From: Demequina sp. NBRC 110051
GTDB lineage: Bacteria; Actinomycetota; Actinomycetes; Actinomycetales; Demequinaceae
DNA: 64,000 nt
Reading direction: 5' to 3'
NCBI RefSeq assembly: GCF_002090055.1
Contig: NZ_BBRH01000008.1
Coordinates: 62,001-126,000 of the forward strand
In this document: piece after piece, positions 35,579-45,072 of the stretch
Position numbering within the stretch: position 1 is the stretch's first letter
Layout: each line of letters opens with the position of its first letter
Notes under the pieces: model-generated
The model's database searches: none
What the model was told of the DNA's origin: nothing
What the model saw: the letters and a program-made list of their open reading frames with translations, nothing else
Position numbers and translations under genes: made by a program

Positions 35579-38281
35579 GTGGCTAAGCCCCGCGTTCACG
35601 AGATCGCGAAGGAGCTCGGAGTTCCGAGCAAGGAATTGATTGCCAAGCTCAACGAGCTCGGCGAATACGTCAAGGGACCGTCGTCGACCCTGGAGGCCCC
35701 CGTCATCCGCAAGGCCCGCGAGGCCTTCCCCGGTGGCGGCTCCAAGGAGTCCACGGCCCCCGCAGCACAGGCACCGGCCAAGAAGGCCGCGCCCAAGCCC
35801 GGACCCAAGCCTGGACCGAAGGCCGCCCCCGCGGCCGAGGCGGCCCCCGCCGAGCCCGAGGCCCAGACGCCCGCGCCCAAGCCCGCCGCGAAGCCTGCTA
35901 CGAAGCCTGCTGCGAAGCCCGCGGCCGAGGCCCCCGAGGCATCGGCCCCCAAGCCCGGTGCGCCGAGCCCCGCCGACATGCCCAAGCCCCGCCCCCGTCC
36001 GGGCGGTAACAACCCGTTCTCGGAGCGCTCGGCCGGACCGCGTCCGCGCCCGCGTCCCGGCGGCAACAACCCCTTCCAGACCAGCCGTCCCGGGCCCCGT
36101 CCCGGCGGCGGTCGCCCGGGTGCGCCCGGCGGCCAGGGTGGCCCCGGTGGCGCCCCCGGTCGCGGTGGCCCCCGCCCCACGCCCGGCCAGATGCCGCAGC
36201 GTGCGACGCCCGGTCTGGCCCGTCCCGGCGCCCCCGCGGGTGGCCGTGGCGGACGTCCCGGTGCCCCCGGCGCCGGCGGTCCTCAGCGTCCCGGCTTCGG
36301 CGGCGGTCCCGGCGGTCGTCCGGGCCCCGGCGGTCGCGGTCGTGGCGGCACGGCAGGTGCCTTCGGTCGTCAGGGCGGCAAGCCCGCGCGTTCGCGCAAG
36401 TCGAAGCGCGCCAAGCGGGCCGAGTACGAGCAGCAGCAGGCGCCCGCCATCGGCGGCGTCAACATTCCTCGCGGTGACGGCAGCACGCTCATTCGTCTGC
36501 GTCGCGGCGCGACCCTGACGGACTTTGCCGAGCGCATTGACGTCAACCCCGCGTCGCTCGTGACCGTCCTGTTCCACCTGGGCGAGATGGCCACGGCCAC
36601 GCAGTCGCTCGACGAGGACACGTTCGAGACCCTGGGTGCCGAGCTGGGTTACAAGATCCAGATCGTCTCGCCCGAGGAGGAGGACAAGGAGCTGCTCGAG
36701 GACTTCGGGCTCGACCTTGAGGCCGAACTCGAGGCGGAGACCGACGAGGACCTCCAGCCCCGTCCCCCGGTCGTCACCGTCATGGGTCACGTCGACCACG
36801 GAAAGACGCGCCTGCTGGACTCGATCCGCAAGGCCGACGTCATCTCCGGCGAGGCCGGCGGCATTACCCAGCACATCGGTGCCTACCAGGTTCACCACGA
36901 GCACGACGGCGTCACCCGCGCCATCACGTTCATCGACACCCCGGGTCACGAGGCGTTCACCGCCATGCGTGCCCGTGGTGCCCAGGTGACCGACATCGCG
37001 ATCCTCGTGGTCGCGGCCGATGACGGCGTCATGCCCCAGACGATCGAGGCGCTCAACCACGCTCAGGCGGCCAACGTGCCGATCGTGGTCGCGATCAACA
37101 AGATCGATAAGGAAGGCGCGAACCCCGACAAGATCCGTCAGCAGCTCACCGAGTACAACCTGGTCTCGGAGGAGTGGGGCGGTGACACGATGTTCGTCGA
37201 GGTCTCGGCCCGTGACGGTGTCAACATCGACGGCCTGCTGCAGGCCGTGCTGCTGACCGCGGACGCCGGCCTTGACCTGCGTGCCAACCCCGACAAGGAC
37301 GCCCGCGGTGTCGCTGTCGAGGCGCACCTGGACAAGGGCCGCGGTGCGGTCGCGACGGTGCTGGTCAACTCGGGAACGCTGCGGGTGGGCGACTCGATCG
37401 TCGCCGGCACGGCCCACGGCCGTGTGCGTGCGATGTTCGACGAGCACGACAACCCCGTCGACGAGGCCACGCCGGCACGCCCGGTGCTCGTGATCGGTCT
37501 GACGTCGGTTCCCGGCGCAGGCGACACGTTCCTCGTGGCCGAGGACGACCGCACCGCCCGTCAGATCGCGGAGAAGCGCGAGGCCGCCGAGCGTGCCGCT
37601 CAGCTCGCCAAGCGCCGCAAGCGCATCTCGCTCGAGGACCTCAACAAGGCGCTCGAAGAGGGCAAGATCGACACCCTCAACCTCATCATCAAGGGTGACG
37701 TGTCCGGTGCCGTCGAGGCACTCGAGGACGCGCTGCTCCAGATCGATGTGGGCGACGAGGTCGACCTGCGCATCATCCACCGCGGTGTGGGTGCCGTCAC
37801 GCAGAACGACGTCAACCTGGCCACGGTCGACAACGCGATCATCCTGGGCTTCAACGTCCGTCCGGCCGAGCGGGTCCAGGACCTCGCCGACCGCGAGGGC
37901 GTCGACATGCGCTTCTACTCGGTCATCTACCGTGCCATCGAGGACGTCGAGGCGTCGCTCAAGGGCATGCTGAAGCCCGAGTTCGAGGAGAAGCAGGTCG
38001 GCGCGGCGGAGATCCAGGAGATCTTCCGCTCGTCGAAGTTCGGCAACATCGCCGGATGTCTGGTGCGCAGCGGCAAGATTGTCCGCAACGCCAAGGCACG
38101 TGTGGTGCGCGAGGGCGTCGTCATCGGCGAGCCCACCATCGACACCCTGCGTCGCTTCAAGGATGACGCCACCGAGGTCCGCGAGGGCTTCGAGTGCGGT
38201 ATCGGCCTGGGCAAGTTCAACGACATCCAGGTCGGTGACATCATCGAGACGTTCGAGATGGTCGAGATCCCGAGGGACTAA
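35579..38281 (+). CDS. infB: translation initiation factor IF-2
   Basis: GTPase that brings fMet-tRNA to the 30S subunit. Seen: an N-terminal IF2N helix ([32 protein letters not shown]), then a ~250-residue Pro/Gly/Arg/Ala-rich low-complexity region (repeats such as [11 protein letters not shown] twice and GGRGG stretches). A second IF2N region follows around residue 290. The G domain starts near residue 403 ([23 protein letters not shown]), then domains II-IV ending FEMVEIPRD. It is 900 residues; long N-termini are normal in actinobacteria. GTG start after GACAGGAGAATT. The TAA shares its last base with the rbfA ATG. Confidence 0.98.
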   Translation: MAKPRVHEIAKELGVPSKELIAKLNELGEYVKGPSSTLEAPVIRKAREAFPGGGSKESTAPAAQAPAKKAAPKPGPKPGPKAAPAAEAAPAEPEAQTPAPKPAAKPATKPAAKPAAEAPEASAPKPGAPSPADMPKPRPRPGGNNPFSERSAGPRPRPRPGGNNPFQTSRPGPRPGGGRPGAPGGQGGPGGAPGRGGPRPTPGQMPQRATPGLARPGAPAGGRGGRPGAPGAGGPQRPGFGGGPGGRPGPGGRGRGGTAGAFGRQGGKPARSRKSKRAKRAEYEQQQAPAIGGVNIPRGDGSTLIRLRRGATLTDFAERIDVNPASLVTVLFHLGEMATATQSLDEDTFETLGAELGYKIQIVSPEEEDKELLEDFGLDLEAELEAETDEDLQPRPPVVTVMGHVDHGKTRLLDSIRKADVISGEAGGITQHIGAYQVHHEHDGVTRAITFIDTPGHEAFTAMRARGAQVTDIAILVVAADDGVMPQTIEALNHAQAANVPIVVAINKIDKEGANPDKIRQQLTEYNLVSEEWGGDTMFVEVSARDGVNIDGLLQAVLLTADAGLDLRANPDKDARGVAVEAHLDKGRGAVATVLVNSGTLRVGDSIVAGTAHGRVRAMFDEHDNPVDEATPARPVLVIGLTSVPGAGDTFLVAEDDRTARQIAEKREAAERAAQLAKRRKRISLEDLNKALEEGKIDTLNLIIKGDVSGAVEALEDALLQIDVGDEVDLRIIHRGVGAVTQNDVNLATVDNAIILGFNVRPAERVQDLADREGVDMRFYSVIYRAIEDVEASLKGMLKPEFEEKQVGAAEIQEIFRSSKFGNIAGCLVRSGKIVRNAKARVVREGVVIGEPTIDTLRRFKDDATEVREGFECGIGLGKFNDIQVGDIIETFEMVEIPRD

Positions 38282-38718
38282 TGGTCGACAACGCACGTGC
38301 GATGAGGGTCGCGGGCACCATCAAGAAGGTGGTGGCCCGCGCCCTCGAGACCGAGATCAAGGACCCCCGCCTGGGGTTCGTCACCGTGACCGATGTGCGC
38401 GTCACCGGCGACCTCCAGCAGGCGTCCGTGTTTTACACCGTGTATGGCGGGGACGAGGAGCGTGCGGCCACGGCCGCCGCCCTCGGCTCGGCGAAGGGAC
38501 GCCTGCGTACCCTCGTGGGCCGCGAGCTGGGCATCCGGCTCACCCCGTCGCTCGAGTTCCACCTCGACGCCGTCCCCGAGACGGCGGCGACGCTCGACAA
38601 GGCGTTGCACGAGGCTCACCAGCGTGACGAGGAGCTGCGCCGCCTGCGCGAGAACGCCTCGTACGCGGGCGACGAGGACCCCTACCGTCGCAAGGACGAG
38701 GATGGCGAAGACGCCTAA
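38281..38718 (+). CDS. rbfA: 30S ribosome-binding factor RbfA
   Basis: Helps process the 16S rRNA 5' end and late 30S assembly. Seen: DNARAMRVAGTIKKVVARALETEIKDPRLGFVTVTDVRVTGDLQQASVFYTVYG, with the KH-like fold typical of the family, then LGSAKGRLRTLVGRELGIRLTPSLEFHLDAVPETAATLDKALHEAHQRDEEL. A short acidic tail (YRRKDEDGEDA) ends it at 145 residues. Start TAATG overlaps infB by one base; truB begins 17 nt before its stop. Confidence 0.97.
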   Translation: MVDNARAMRVAGTIKKVVARALETEIKDPRLGFVTVTDVRVTGDLQQASVFYTVYGGDEERAATAAALGSAKGRLRTLVGRELGIRLTPSLEFHLDAVPETAATLDKALHEAHQRDEELRRLRENASYAGDEDPYRRKDEDGEDA

Positions 38719-39634
38719 AGCCGAGCCAGCCCCCGGGCTGGTCTTGGTGGATAAGCCCGCGGGCTGGACATCGCACGACGTCGTCGGGCGTATGCGCCGG
38801 CTCGCGGGCACCCGCAAGGTGGGCCACGCCGGCACCCTTGATCCGATGGCCACGGGCCTGCTCGTGATCGGTATCGGCAAGGCCACCAAGCTGCTCACCT
38901 ACGTGGTGGGCCACGACAAGGTCTACGAGGCCACCATCCGGCTGGGCCAGTCCACGGTGACGGACGACGCCGAGGGCGACGTGACCGCGACGGCCGACGC
39001 CAGCGGCGTCACCGACGCCAAGATGGCCGATGCCGTGGCGGGGTTGACGGGTGACATTCAGCAGGTGCCCAGTTCCGTCAGCGCCATCAAGATCGACGGG
39101 CAGCGTGCCTACAAGCGCGTGCGCGACGGTGAGGACGTCGCGCTTCCCGCGCGCCCGGTCACGGTGCACGACTTCGAGGTCCTCGCGGTGCGCCGCGAGG
39201 GCGAGACGATTGACCTCGACGTGCGCGTCGACGTGTCCTCGGGCACCTACGTGCGCGCGCTCGCCCGCGACCTGGGAGCGGCGCTGGGAGTCGGCGGCCA
39301 TCTGACGGCCCTCAGGCGCACCAGCGTGGGCGACCTCGAGGTCAAGGACGCGATGACGCTCGACCAGCTGGGTGCCATGGTGGACGCCGGGGGAGAGGTG
39401 CCCCGCCTGCCGCTGGGTGCGGCCGCCGCGGACATCCTGCCCGTGCGCGCGCTCACGGAGCGCGAGGTCGCGACCCTCGGCTTTGGTCAGTGGCTCGACG
39501 CGGACACGGATTTGGCCTACGACGGGCCTTTGGCGGCGCTCGATGCCGCCGGCGACCTCGTCGCGATCGTCGAGCGCAAGGGCGACAAGCTCAAGCCGCA
39601 GATCGTCTTCCGCACGGCCTCCGCTGGGGCATGA
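38702..39634 (+). CDS. truB: tRNA pseudouridine-55 synthase TruB
   Basis: Makes pseudouridine 55 in the T-loop of tRNA. Seen: GLVLVDKPAGWTSHDVVGRMRRLAGTRKVGHAGTLDPMATGLL, with catalytic Asp47, YEATIRLGQSTVTDDAEGDV, QVPSSVSAIKIDGQRAYKRVRDGEDV, VDVSSGTYVRALARDLGAALGVGGHLTALRRTSVG, and a C-terminal PUA-like part. It is 310 residues. The ATG at 38702 overlaps rbfA by 17 nt. An exact copy of the repeated 15-mer encodes ADAVA at 39025. Its TGA lies in ATGATG just before ribF. Confidence 0.96.
   Translation: MAKTPKAEPAPGLVLVDKPAGWTSHDVVGRMRRLAGTRKVGHAGTLDPMATGLLVIGIGKATKLLTYVVGHDKVYEATIRLGQSTVTDDAEGDVTATADASGVTDAKMADAVAGLTGDIQQVPSSVSAIKIDGQRAYKRVRDGEDVALPARPVTVHDFEVLAVRREGETIDLDVRVDVSSGTYVRALARDLGAALGVGGHLTALRRTSVGDLEVKDAMTLDQLGAMVDAGGEVPRLPLGAAAADILPVRALTEREVATLGFGQWLDADTDLAYDGPLAALDAAGDLVAIVERKGDKLKPQIVFRTASAGA
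39025..39039 (+). repeat. directional 15-mer, exact copy, in truB
   Basis: An exact sense copy in the ADAV frame, followed by GGGG as in the intergenic palindrome at 46627. Confidence 0.85.
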
Positions 39635-39642
39635 TGGGCGCC

Positions 39643-40614
39643 ATGCAGATCTGGCGCTCGCTCGACGACGTCCCCGGCGATCTGGGCCCCACGGCCGTCA
39701 CCATCGGCAACTTTGACGGTGTCCACCGGGGCCACCAGGCCGTGCTGTCGCAGATGGTCGCGGACGCCCGCGCGCGCGGCGAGCGCGCGGTGGCGATGAC
39801 CTTCGACCCGCACCCCAAGACAGTGCACGACCCCGAGCACCCTCCTGTGCTCATCACCGGTCTCGACGACAAGCTCGACTTCATGGCCGCGACCGGCCTG
39901 GACGGCACCATCGTGGTGCCGTACACGCTGGACTTCGCGCAGCAGACGCCCGAGGAGTTCGTGCTCGCATGGCTCGTCGAGGGCCTCCATGCCACATCGG
40001 TGGTGGTGGGCCAGGACACGAAGTTCGGACGCGGCAACGCGGGCGACGTGACCACCCTGCGCGAGCTCGGTGTGCGCTACGGGTTTGACGTCCACGTCAT
40101 CGACGACGCGTGTGCGCTGTCGGAATCCGGCCGGCGTTGGTCGTCGACGTGGGTGCGCGAGCTTCTCGACGACGGCAAGCTCGTCGAGGCCGCCGACGTC
40201 CTGGGCCGTCCGCACCGTCTGCGGGGCACCGTGGTCGACGGCGACAAGCTGGGCCGCACCATCGGCTTCCCGACCGCAAACCTGGAGGTCAGCGGCGGCA
40301 TGATCCCTCGTCACGGCGTCTATGCGGGGTGGCTGACGGTGCTGAGGCCCGGCGACGGCGCGGGTGCCACCCAGGTCGCCGACCGCCTTCCCACCGCCAT
40401 CAGCATCGGCTACAACTACACCGTTGGCGTCGAGGAACTGCGCGTCGAGGGTTTCGTCATCGACTCATCGGGCCTGGATCTCTACGGTGCCGAGGTCGCC
40501 CTCGATCTGGCCCAGTGGCGCCGGCCCATGCTTGACTTCGGATCGCTCGAGGCTCTGATCGCCGCGCTCGACGAGGACGTCGCCTGGTGTCGCGGCGTGT
40601 TACAACTCGATTAA
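39643..40614 (+). CDS. ribF: bifunctional riboflavin kinase/FAD synthetase
   Basis: Makes FMN from riboflavin and FAD from FMN. Seen: N-terminal nucleotidyltransferase [71 protein letters not shown], and C-terminal riboflavin kinase [29 protein letters not shown] (PTAN motif), [19 protein letters not shown]. It is 323 residues from the ATG at 39643; ATGs at 39631 and 39634 are alternatives. The operon ends here: 41 nt later a new leaderless promoter begins the ABC importer. Confidence 0.95.
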   Translation: MQIWRSLDDVPGDLGPTAVTIGNFDGVHRGHQAVLSQMVADARARGERAVAMTFDPHPKTVHDPEHPPVLITGLDDKLDFMAATGLDGTIVVPYTLDFAQQTPEEFVLAWLVEGLHATSVVVGQDTKFGRGNAGDVTTLRELGVRYGFDVHVIDDACALSESGRRWSSTWVRELLDDGKLVEAADVLGRPHRLRGTVVDGDKLGRTIGFPTANLEVSGGMIPRHGVYAGWLTVLRPGDGAGATQVADRLPTAISIGYNYTVGVEELRVEGFVIDSSGLDLYGAEVALDLAQWRRPMLDFGSLEALIAALDEDVAWCRGVLQLD

Positions 40615-40642
40615 AACCAGGCCATTCGCGGTTGTGTGCGGC

Positions 40643-40648
40643 TATGGT
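40643..40648 (+). promoter_or_regulatory. leaderless promoter -10 (TATGGT) of the glutamate-type ABC operon
   Basis: TATGGT, 6 nt, then the ATG at 40655. The 41-bp gap after ribF leaves little room for other control. Confidence 0.55.
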
Positions 40649-40654
40649 CGTGTG

Positions 40655-41419
40655 ATGGATGCACAACCCGCGGCTGTCGAGGGTGGTCCCCTCGTCGTCC
40701 TTGAGCAGGTCAACAAGCACTTCGGCGAGCTTCACGTTCTCCAGGACATCAACCTCACGGTGAACCGGGGCGAGGTCGTCATCGTGATCGGCCCGTCGGG
40801 CTCCGGCAAGTCCACGCTGTGCCGTTCGATCAATCGCCTCGAGACCATCGACGACGGAACGATCACGATCGACGGTGAGGAGCTGCCGGCCGAGGGCAGG
40901 CCGCTGGCGCGACTGCGCGCGGACGTCGGCATGGTGTTCCAGTCGTTCAACCTGTTCGCGCACAAGACCATCCTCGAGAACGTGACGCTCGGCCCCATCA
41001 AGGTGCGCGGCACCTCGAAGGCCCAGGCACGCTCCGAGGCGATGACGCTCCTGGAGCGCGTGGGCGTCGCTAACCAGGCCGACAAGTACCCCGCGCAGTT
41101 GTCCGGCGGACAGCAGCAGCGTGTCGCCATCGCGCGGTCTCTCGCGATGAAGCCCAAGGTGATGCTCTTCGACGAGCCCACCTCGGCCCTCGACCCCGAG
41201 ATGATCAACGAGGTCCTGGACGTCATGGCCGACCTTGCCAAGGACGGCATGACCATGATCGTCGTGACCCACGAGATGGGTTTCGCGCGCAAGGCCGCCA
41301 ACCGTGTGGTGTTCATGGCCGACGGCGCCATCGTCGAGCAGGCCACCCCGGAGGAGTTCTTCACGAACCCGCAATCGGATCGCGCGAAGGACTTCTTGTC
41401 AAAGATCTTGACGCACTAG
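40655..41419 (+). CDS. amino-acid (glutamate-type) ABC transporter ATP-binding protein
   Basis: A 254-residue ATPase of the polar-amino-acid uptake family (GlnQ/GluA). Seen: [44 protein letters not shown] (Walker [10 protein letters not shown]), [20 protein letters not shown] (Q-loop), [36 protein letters not shown] (signature and Walker B), and [11 protein letters not shown] (H-loop). Closest in type to gluA of corynebacteria (inference from motifs and order). It starts a five-gene cluster: ATPase, binding protein, two permeases, second binding protein. Confidence 0.92.
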   Translation: MDAQPAAVEGGPLVVLEQVNKHFGELHVLQDINLTVNRGEVVIVIGPSGSGKSTLCRSINRLETIDDGTITIDGEELPAEGRPLARLRADVGMVFQSFNLFAHKTILENVTLGPIKVRGTSKAQARSEAMTLLERVGVANQADKYPAQLSGGQQQRVAIARSLAMKPKVMLFDEPTSALDPEMINEVLDVMADLAKDGMTMIVVTHEMGFARKAANRVVFMADGAIVEQATPEEFFTNPQSDRAKDFLSKILTH

Positions 41420-41470
41420 CGGCGTCGGGCCTCGGGAGACCCCTGGGGCTGGGTAGCAAGGGAGGAACGG

Positions 41471-42361
41471 ATGTTCACGAAGACGAAGGTGGCCGCGCTG
41501 GGCGCGGCCGCGGTGATCGCGCTGAGCGCGTGTAGTTCTGATGATCCCGCCGAGGAGGCGACCGGGTCGGCCGGCGGCGAGGCGCCAGCAGAGTCGGGCG
41601 ACTTCCCGGAGGGTTCGACCATGGCGGCGCTCGCCGAGGCCGGCTCGATCACCATCGGTACAAAGTTCGACCAGCCCCTCTTTGGTCTGGTGGGCCCCGA
41701 CGGCGTTCCTGTGGGTTTCGACGTCGAGATCGGCAAGATGATCGCCGCCGAGCTTGGCATCGACGAGTCGGGCATCGAGTGGGTCGAGACCGTGTCCGCG
41801 AACCGCGAGCCGTACATCGAGGGTGGTCAGGTCGACATCGTGGTCGCCACCTACACGATCAACGACGAGCGCAAGGAAGTCGTCTCGTTCGCGGGCCCGT
41901 ATTACAACGCCGGTCAGGCGATGATGGTCATGGCCGACAACGAGGACATCACCACCCCCGATGACCTCGCGGGCAAGAACGTGTGTTCGGTCGAAGGCTC
42001 GACGCCCGCGGCCAACATCGCGGAGAACTACCCCGACGCGAACCTGGTGCTCTTCGGTGCCTACACCGACTGCCTCGAGCCGCTGCGCAACGGCCAGGTG
42101 GACGTCGTGACGACCGACAACGTCATCCTCGCCGGCTACGTCGACGAGTCGGACGGCGAGTTCAAGATCGCCGGCGACCCGTTCACCGAGGAGCCCTACG
42201 GCATCGGCCTCGCGCTCGAGGACGACGACTTCCGCTCGTGGATCAACGACGTCCTCGAGGCGTCCTTCGAGGACGGCCGCTGGATGGAGGCGTGGAACGC
42301 GACGGCAGGCACCGTGCTGCCCGAGCCGGAGCTGCCCACCGTCGACCGCTACGAGAACTAG
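41471..42361 (+). CDS. glutamate-type ABC transporter substrate-binding lipoprotein 1
   Basis: A 296-residue extracytoplasmic binding protein. Seen: signal peptide MFTKTKVAALGAAAVIALSAC (lipobox LSAC, Cys21), then a class-3 solute-binding fold: LAEAGSITIGTKFDQPLFGLVGPDGVPVGFDVEIGKMIAAELG, VDIVVATYTINDERKEVVSFAGPYYNAGQAMMV, VCSVEGSTPAANI, QVDVVTTDNVILAGY and EPYGIGLALEDDDFRSWINDVLE. GGAGGAACGG precedes the ATG. A strong hairpin follows the stop, probably lowering downstream permease expression. It aligns throughout with the second binding protein at 44077. Confidence 0.93.
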   Translation: MFTKTKVAALGAAAVIALSACSSDDPAEEATGSAGGEAPAESGDFPEGSTMAALAEAGSITIGTKFDQPLFGLVGPDGVPVGFDVEIGKMIAAELGIDESGIEWVETVSANREPYIEGGQVDIVVATYTINDERKEVVSFAGPYYNAGQAMMVMADNEDITTPDDLAGKNVCSVEGSTPAANIAENYPDANLVLFGAYTDCLEPLRNGQVDVVTTDNVILAGYVDESDGEFKIAGDPFTEEPYGIGLALEDDDFRSWINDVLEASFEDGRWMEAWNATAGTVLPEPELPTVDRYEN

Positions 42362-42367
42362 CCCGCT

Positions 42368-42401
42368 GTGGTGCCCCGGCCGCGACCGGCCGGGGCGCCA
42401 C
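42368..42401 (+). terminator. intercistronic hairpin between binding protein and permease genes
   Basis: A 15-bp stem (42368-42382 with 42387-42401, one G-T wobble) with loop CGAC and no T-run. It is positioned as a partial terminator or mRNA stabiliser that favours binding-protein expression. Confidence 0.6.
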
Positions 42402-42435
42402 GGTTGGCCGCCGTCCTCTTCACAGGAAGTCACAC

Positions 42436-43089
42436 ATGTCAGCTTTGATCGACAACTTTGATCTGTTCGCACGCGCGTTCGGCGTCACGCTGTGGGTGTC
42501 GCTCGCCTCTGGGATTCTCGCGTTTGTCTGGGGGCTGTTGCTCGCGGCATTTCGCGTTTCACCCGTGGGGCCGCTGCGCACCTTTGGTGCCGCGTACGTC
42601 AATGTGGTGCGCAACACTCCGCTGACGCTCATGTTTGTCTTCCTCGTCTCCGCGGCGCCGTCGCTTCTGGGACTCACGGTGCCCCTGGGCCAGCCGATGG
42701 CGATCCTCGCGCTCACGTTGTACACCGCGACCTTTGTCTGTGAGGCGATCCGCTCGGGCATTAACTCCGTGGGCGTGGGGCAGGCGGAGGCCGCGCGCAG
42801 CGTGGGTCTCACGTTTGTCCAGACGCTCTCGCACGTGGTGCTACCGCAGGCGTTTCGCTCCGTGCTGCCGCCCATGATTAATGTCTACATCGCACACATC
42901 AAGAACTCCTCCGTCGCCGCGGGCTTCGCCGTGACGGAGCTGGTGGCTATCGCGAACCGCCTGTCCAACGGCAACCCCGGCGACGTCATCGGAATCTTCG
43001 CCGGCGTGGGCCTGGGCTACCTGGTCATTACCGTCCCGCTGTCCGTCACCGCCGAGAGGCTCGAGGCACGAGTGGCGGTGGCGCGATGA
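42436..43089 (+). CDS. glutamate-type ABC transporter permease 1
   Basis: A 217-residue inner-membrane permease. Seen: about five membrane segments, starting LFARAFGVTLWVSLASGILAFVWGLLLAAF. The family coupling helix is GQAEAARSVGLTFVQTLSHVVLPQAFRSVLPPMINVYI, the EAA loop that contacts the ATPase. YVNVVRNTPLTLMFVFL is the RxTP segment. An ACAGGAAGTCACAC site precedes the ATG at 42436. It overlaps the next permease by 4 nt. Confidence 0.93.
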   Translation: MSALIDNFDLFARAFGVTLWVSLASGILAFVWGLLLAAFRVSPVGPLRTFGAAYVNVVRNTPLTLMFVFLVSAAPSLLGLTVPLGQPMAILALTLYTATFVCEAIRSGINSVGVGQAEAARSVGLTFVQTLSHVVLPQAFRSVLPPMINVYIAHIKNSSVAAGFAVTELVAIANRLSNGNPGDVIGIFAGVGLGYLVITVPLSVTAERLEARVAVAR

Positions 43090-43955
43090 GCGACAAGCAG
43101 CAGGTCCTGTATGACGTCCCCGGGCCCAAGGCAGTCCGGCGCGACAAGGTTTACACGGTGGTCTTCACCCTTGCGTTTGTCGGGCTCATCGCGGGGCTCG
43201 TCTATGGCGCCGCGCAGCGTGGCATCTTCGACGACCGCTGGAACGTGCTGTGGGCCGGGGACCGTGGCTTCACGGGCCTCGATGTGTGGCGCCGGCTGCT
43301 GTGGGACGGGCTCGTCCTCGGCACCCTCAAGGCGGTAGCTATCGCCGTGCCGGTCGTCGTGGTCCTGGCACTCGTGCTCACCATCGCGCGCCAGGCCCCC
43401 ACGCGCGGGGTGCGCTGGGTGGCCTACGGATTCACGCACGTGTTCCGCGGTATTCCGGTGCTCCTCCTCATGTACTTCGGTGTCCTCGCGCTGAACCTCG
43501 ATCCCCTGTGGGCCGTCGTGCTCGGGCTCGTGGTCTACAACACGGCCGTGGTCGCCGAGATCCTTCGCGCCGGAATCGCCGCGCTGCCCAAGGGTCAGAA
43601 GGAAGCGGGGCTGAGCATCGGCCTGTCGCCGCTGGCGACCATGCTGCGCATCCAGCTTCCTCAGGCCGTCCGCATCATGATGCCGGCGCTCATCAGCCAG
43701 ATCGTCGTGTTGCTCAAGGACACATCGCTGGGCTTCATCATCGCGTACGTCGAGTTGCTCACCGTGACGAAGAACCTCTACAACTTCTTCGGCAACACCT
43801 CGATAGTGCCGATTGTGTTCGCGTCCGCCGTGATCTACATCACGGTGAACATGCTCGTCGCGCGCCTCGCGACGGCGATCGAGGCACGCCTACGCCGTAC
43901 CTCGCCCGTCGCTGCCGCTGAGCCGGAGGCCGTGGGAGCGGCGGGACCGCACTAG
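43086..43955 (+). CDS. glutamate-type ABC transporter permease 2
   Basis: A 289-residue permease partner. Seen: first membrane segment VVFTLAFVGLIAGLVYGA (about residues 20-37), an insert of ~30 residues facing outside, then VFRGIPVLLLMYFGVLAL, the EAA loop PKGQKEAGLSIGLSPLATMLRIQLPQAVRIMMPALI, and VVLLKDTSLGFIIAYVELL. The C-terminal tail is cytosolic. It is longer than permease 1, as in GluD of the gluABCD family. ATG overlaps the previous TGA. Confidence 0.93.
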   Translation: MSDKQQVLYDVPGPKAVRRDKVYTVVFTLAFVGLIAGLVYGAAQRGIFDDRWNVLWAGDRGFTGLDVWRRLLWDGLVLGTLKAVAIAVPVVVVLALVLTIARQAPTRGVRWVAYGFTHVFRGIPVLLLMYFGVLALNLDPLWAVVLGLVVYNTAVVAEILRAGIAALPKGQKEAGLSIGLSPLATMLRIQLPQAVRIMMPALISQIVVLLKDTSLGFIIAYVELLTVTKNLYNFFGNTSIVPIVFASAVIYITVNMLVARLATAIEARLRRTSPVAAAEPEAVGAAGPH

Positions 43956-44076
43956 ACGAGCCTTCGATCACCGCATGGCCGGAGCCGGGGCCGTGTGGTG
44001 AGGCAGCTGAGGCCTCCGTGCGAAACCTTTCGCGATTTTGGGACCGCCGTGTACCCTCATGGGCCAGAGGGGACTG

Positions 44077-44946
44077 ATGATGGCACTGAGGACTTCTACG
44101 GGCCGCTTCGTCGCGGCCATATCAGCCGCCGCGGGAGCGATGGCCCTGTCGGGCTGCGCGACCCCGGGCGAGCTTCCCGATGGCTCGACCATGGCCGCGC
44201 TCGCCGAGGCGGGCGAGATCGCCGTCGGCATCAAGTACGACCAGCCGCTGTTCGGCGAGATGGGGGCGGACGGCGTGCCCGCCGGCTTCGACGTCGAGGT
44301 GGCCAGGATCGTCGCCGATGAACTCGGCATCGACGAGGACGGCATTACCTGGGTCGAGGCCCCCTCCGGCGACCGTGAGGACCTCTTGTCCAGCGGGCGC
44401 GTGGATATGGTGGTCGCGACCTACACGATCTCGGATGAGCGCAAGGAGCGCGTGGGGTTCGCGGGACCGTACTACGTCGCGGGCCAGTCACTCATGACGC
44501 GTACCTCGGACGCCGAGATCGCCTCCGCCCTCGACCTCGACGACAAGCAGGTGTGCTCGGTCGAGGGGTCGACCGCGGCGAGCACCATCAAGCGCATGGC
44601 GCCGGATGCTGGCCTGGTGCTCTTCGACGACTACTCGGACTGCATCGACCCGCTGCGCACGGGCCAGGTGGACGTCGTCACCACGGATGACGTCATCCTC
44701 GCCGGCTATGCGGCCGATGCCCAAGGCCAGTTCCGTGTCGTGGGCGGCGCCTTCACCGCCGAGCCCTACGGCATCGGCGTCGCACTCGAGGACGACGACT
44801 TCCGCCTGTGGATCGACGACGTGCTCGAGGCGGCCATGGAGGACGGCCGCTGGCTCGCCGCCTGGAACGACACCGCCGGCGCGGTGCTGCCAGAGCCGCA
44901 GGTGCCACACCTGGACCGCTACGCCCGCGCCGCGTCGGGCGAGTAG
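44077..44946 (+). CDS. glutamate-type ABC transporter substrate-binding lipoprotein 2
   Basis: A 289-residue paralogue of the protein at 41471. Seen: signal peptide ending in the lipobox LSGC, then LAEAGEIAVGIKYDQPLFGEMGADGVPAGFDVEVARIVADELG, VDMVVATYTISDERKERVGFAGPYYVAGQSLM, VCSVEGSTAASTI, QVDVVTTDDVILAGY and EPYGIGVALEDDDFRLWIDDVLEAAMEDGRWLAAWN, aligned along the full length to binding protein 1. It is 121 nt after the second permease with its own TACCCT -10 candidate (44052-44057), so it may be expressed separately. Two ATGs in a row (44077 and 44080) follow GAGGGGACTG. A second ligand or affinity range is likely (inference). Confidence 0.9.
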   Translation: MMALRTSTGRFVAAISAAAGAMALSGCATPGELPDGSTMAALAEAGEIAVGIKYDQPLFGEMGADGVPAGFDVEVARIVADELGIDEDGITWVEAPSGDREDLLSSGRVDMVVATYTISDERKERVGFAGPYYVAGQSLMTRTSDAEIASALDLDDKQVCSVEGSTAASTIKRMAPDAGLVLFDDYSDCIDPLRTGQVDVVTTDDVILAGYAADAQGQFRVVGGAFTAEPYGIGVALEDDDFRLWIDDVLEAAMEDGRWLAAWNDTAGAVLPEPQVPHLDRYARAASGE

Positions 44947-45072
44947 CCGTTCACCTGTTCGCAACGGACGTGGCCCCGTGGGTAGCGGGACGGTAAACCT
45001 TCGCTGAACATCGCACGGCGGCGCGCCGCGCGCCCTTGTGGTGCGCGCCAGTCACGCGAGAGGGTCGCGCCC

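Noticed and set aside
35760-36430. Pro/Gly/Arg repeats in infB as a DNA repeat element
   Set aside because: They are coding low-complexity sequence typical of actinobacterial IF-2 N-termini.
35459-38296. A 945-residue open frame on the minus strand across infB
   Set aside because: It is a GC-rich antisense shadow: no start context, no recognisable domain, and infB on the plus strand is unmistakable.
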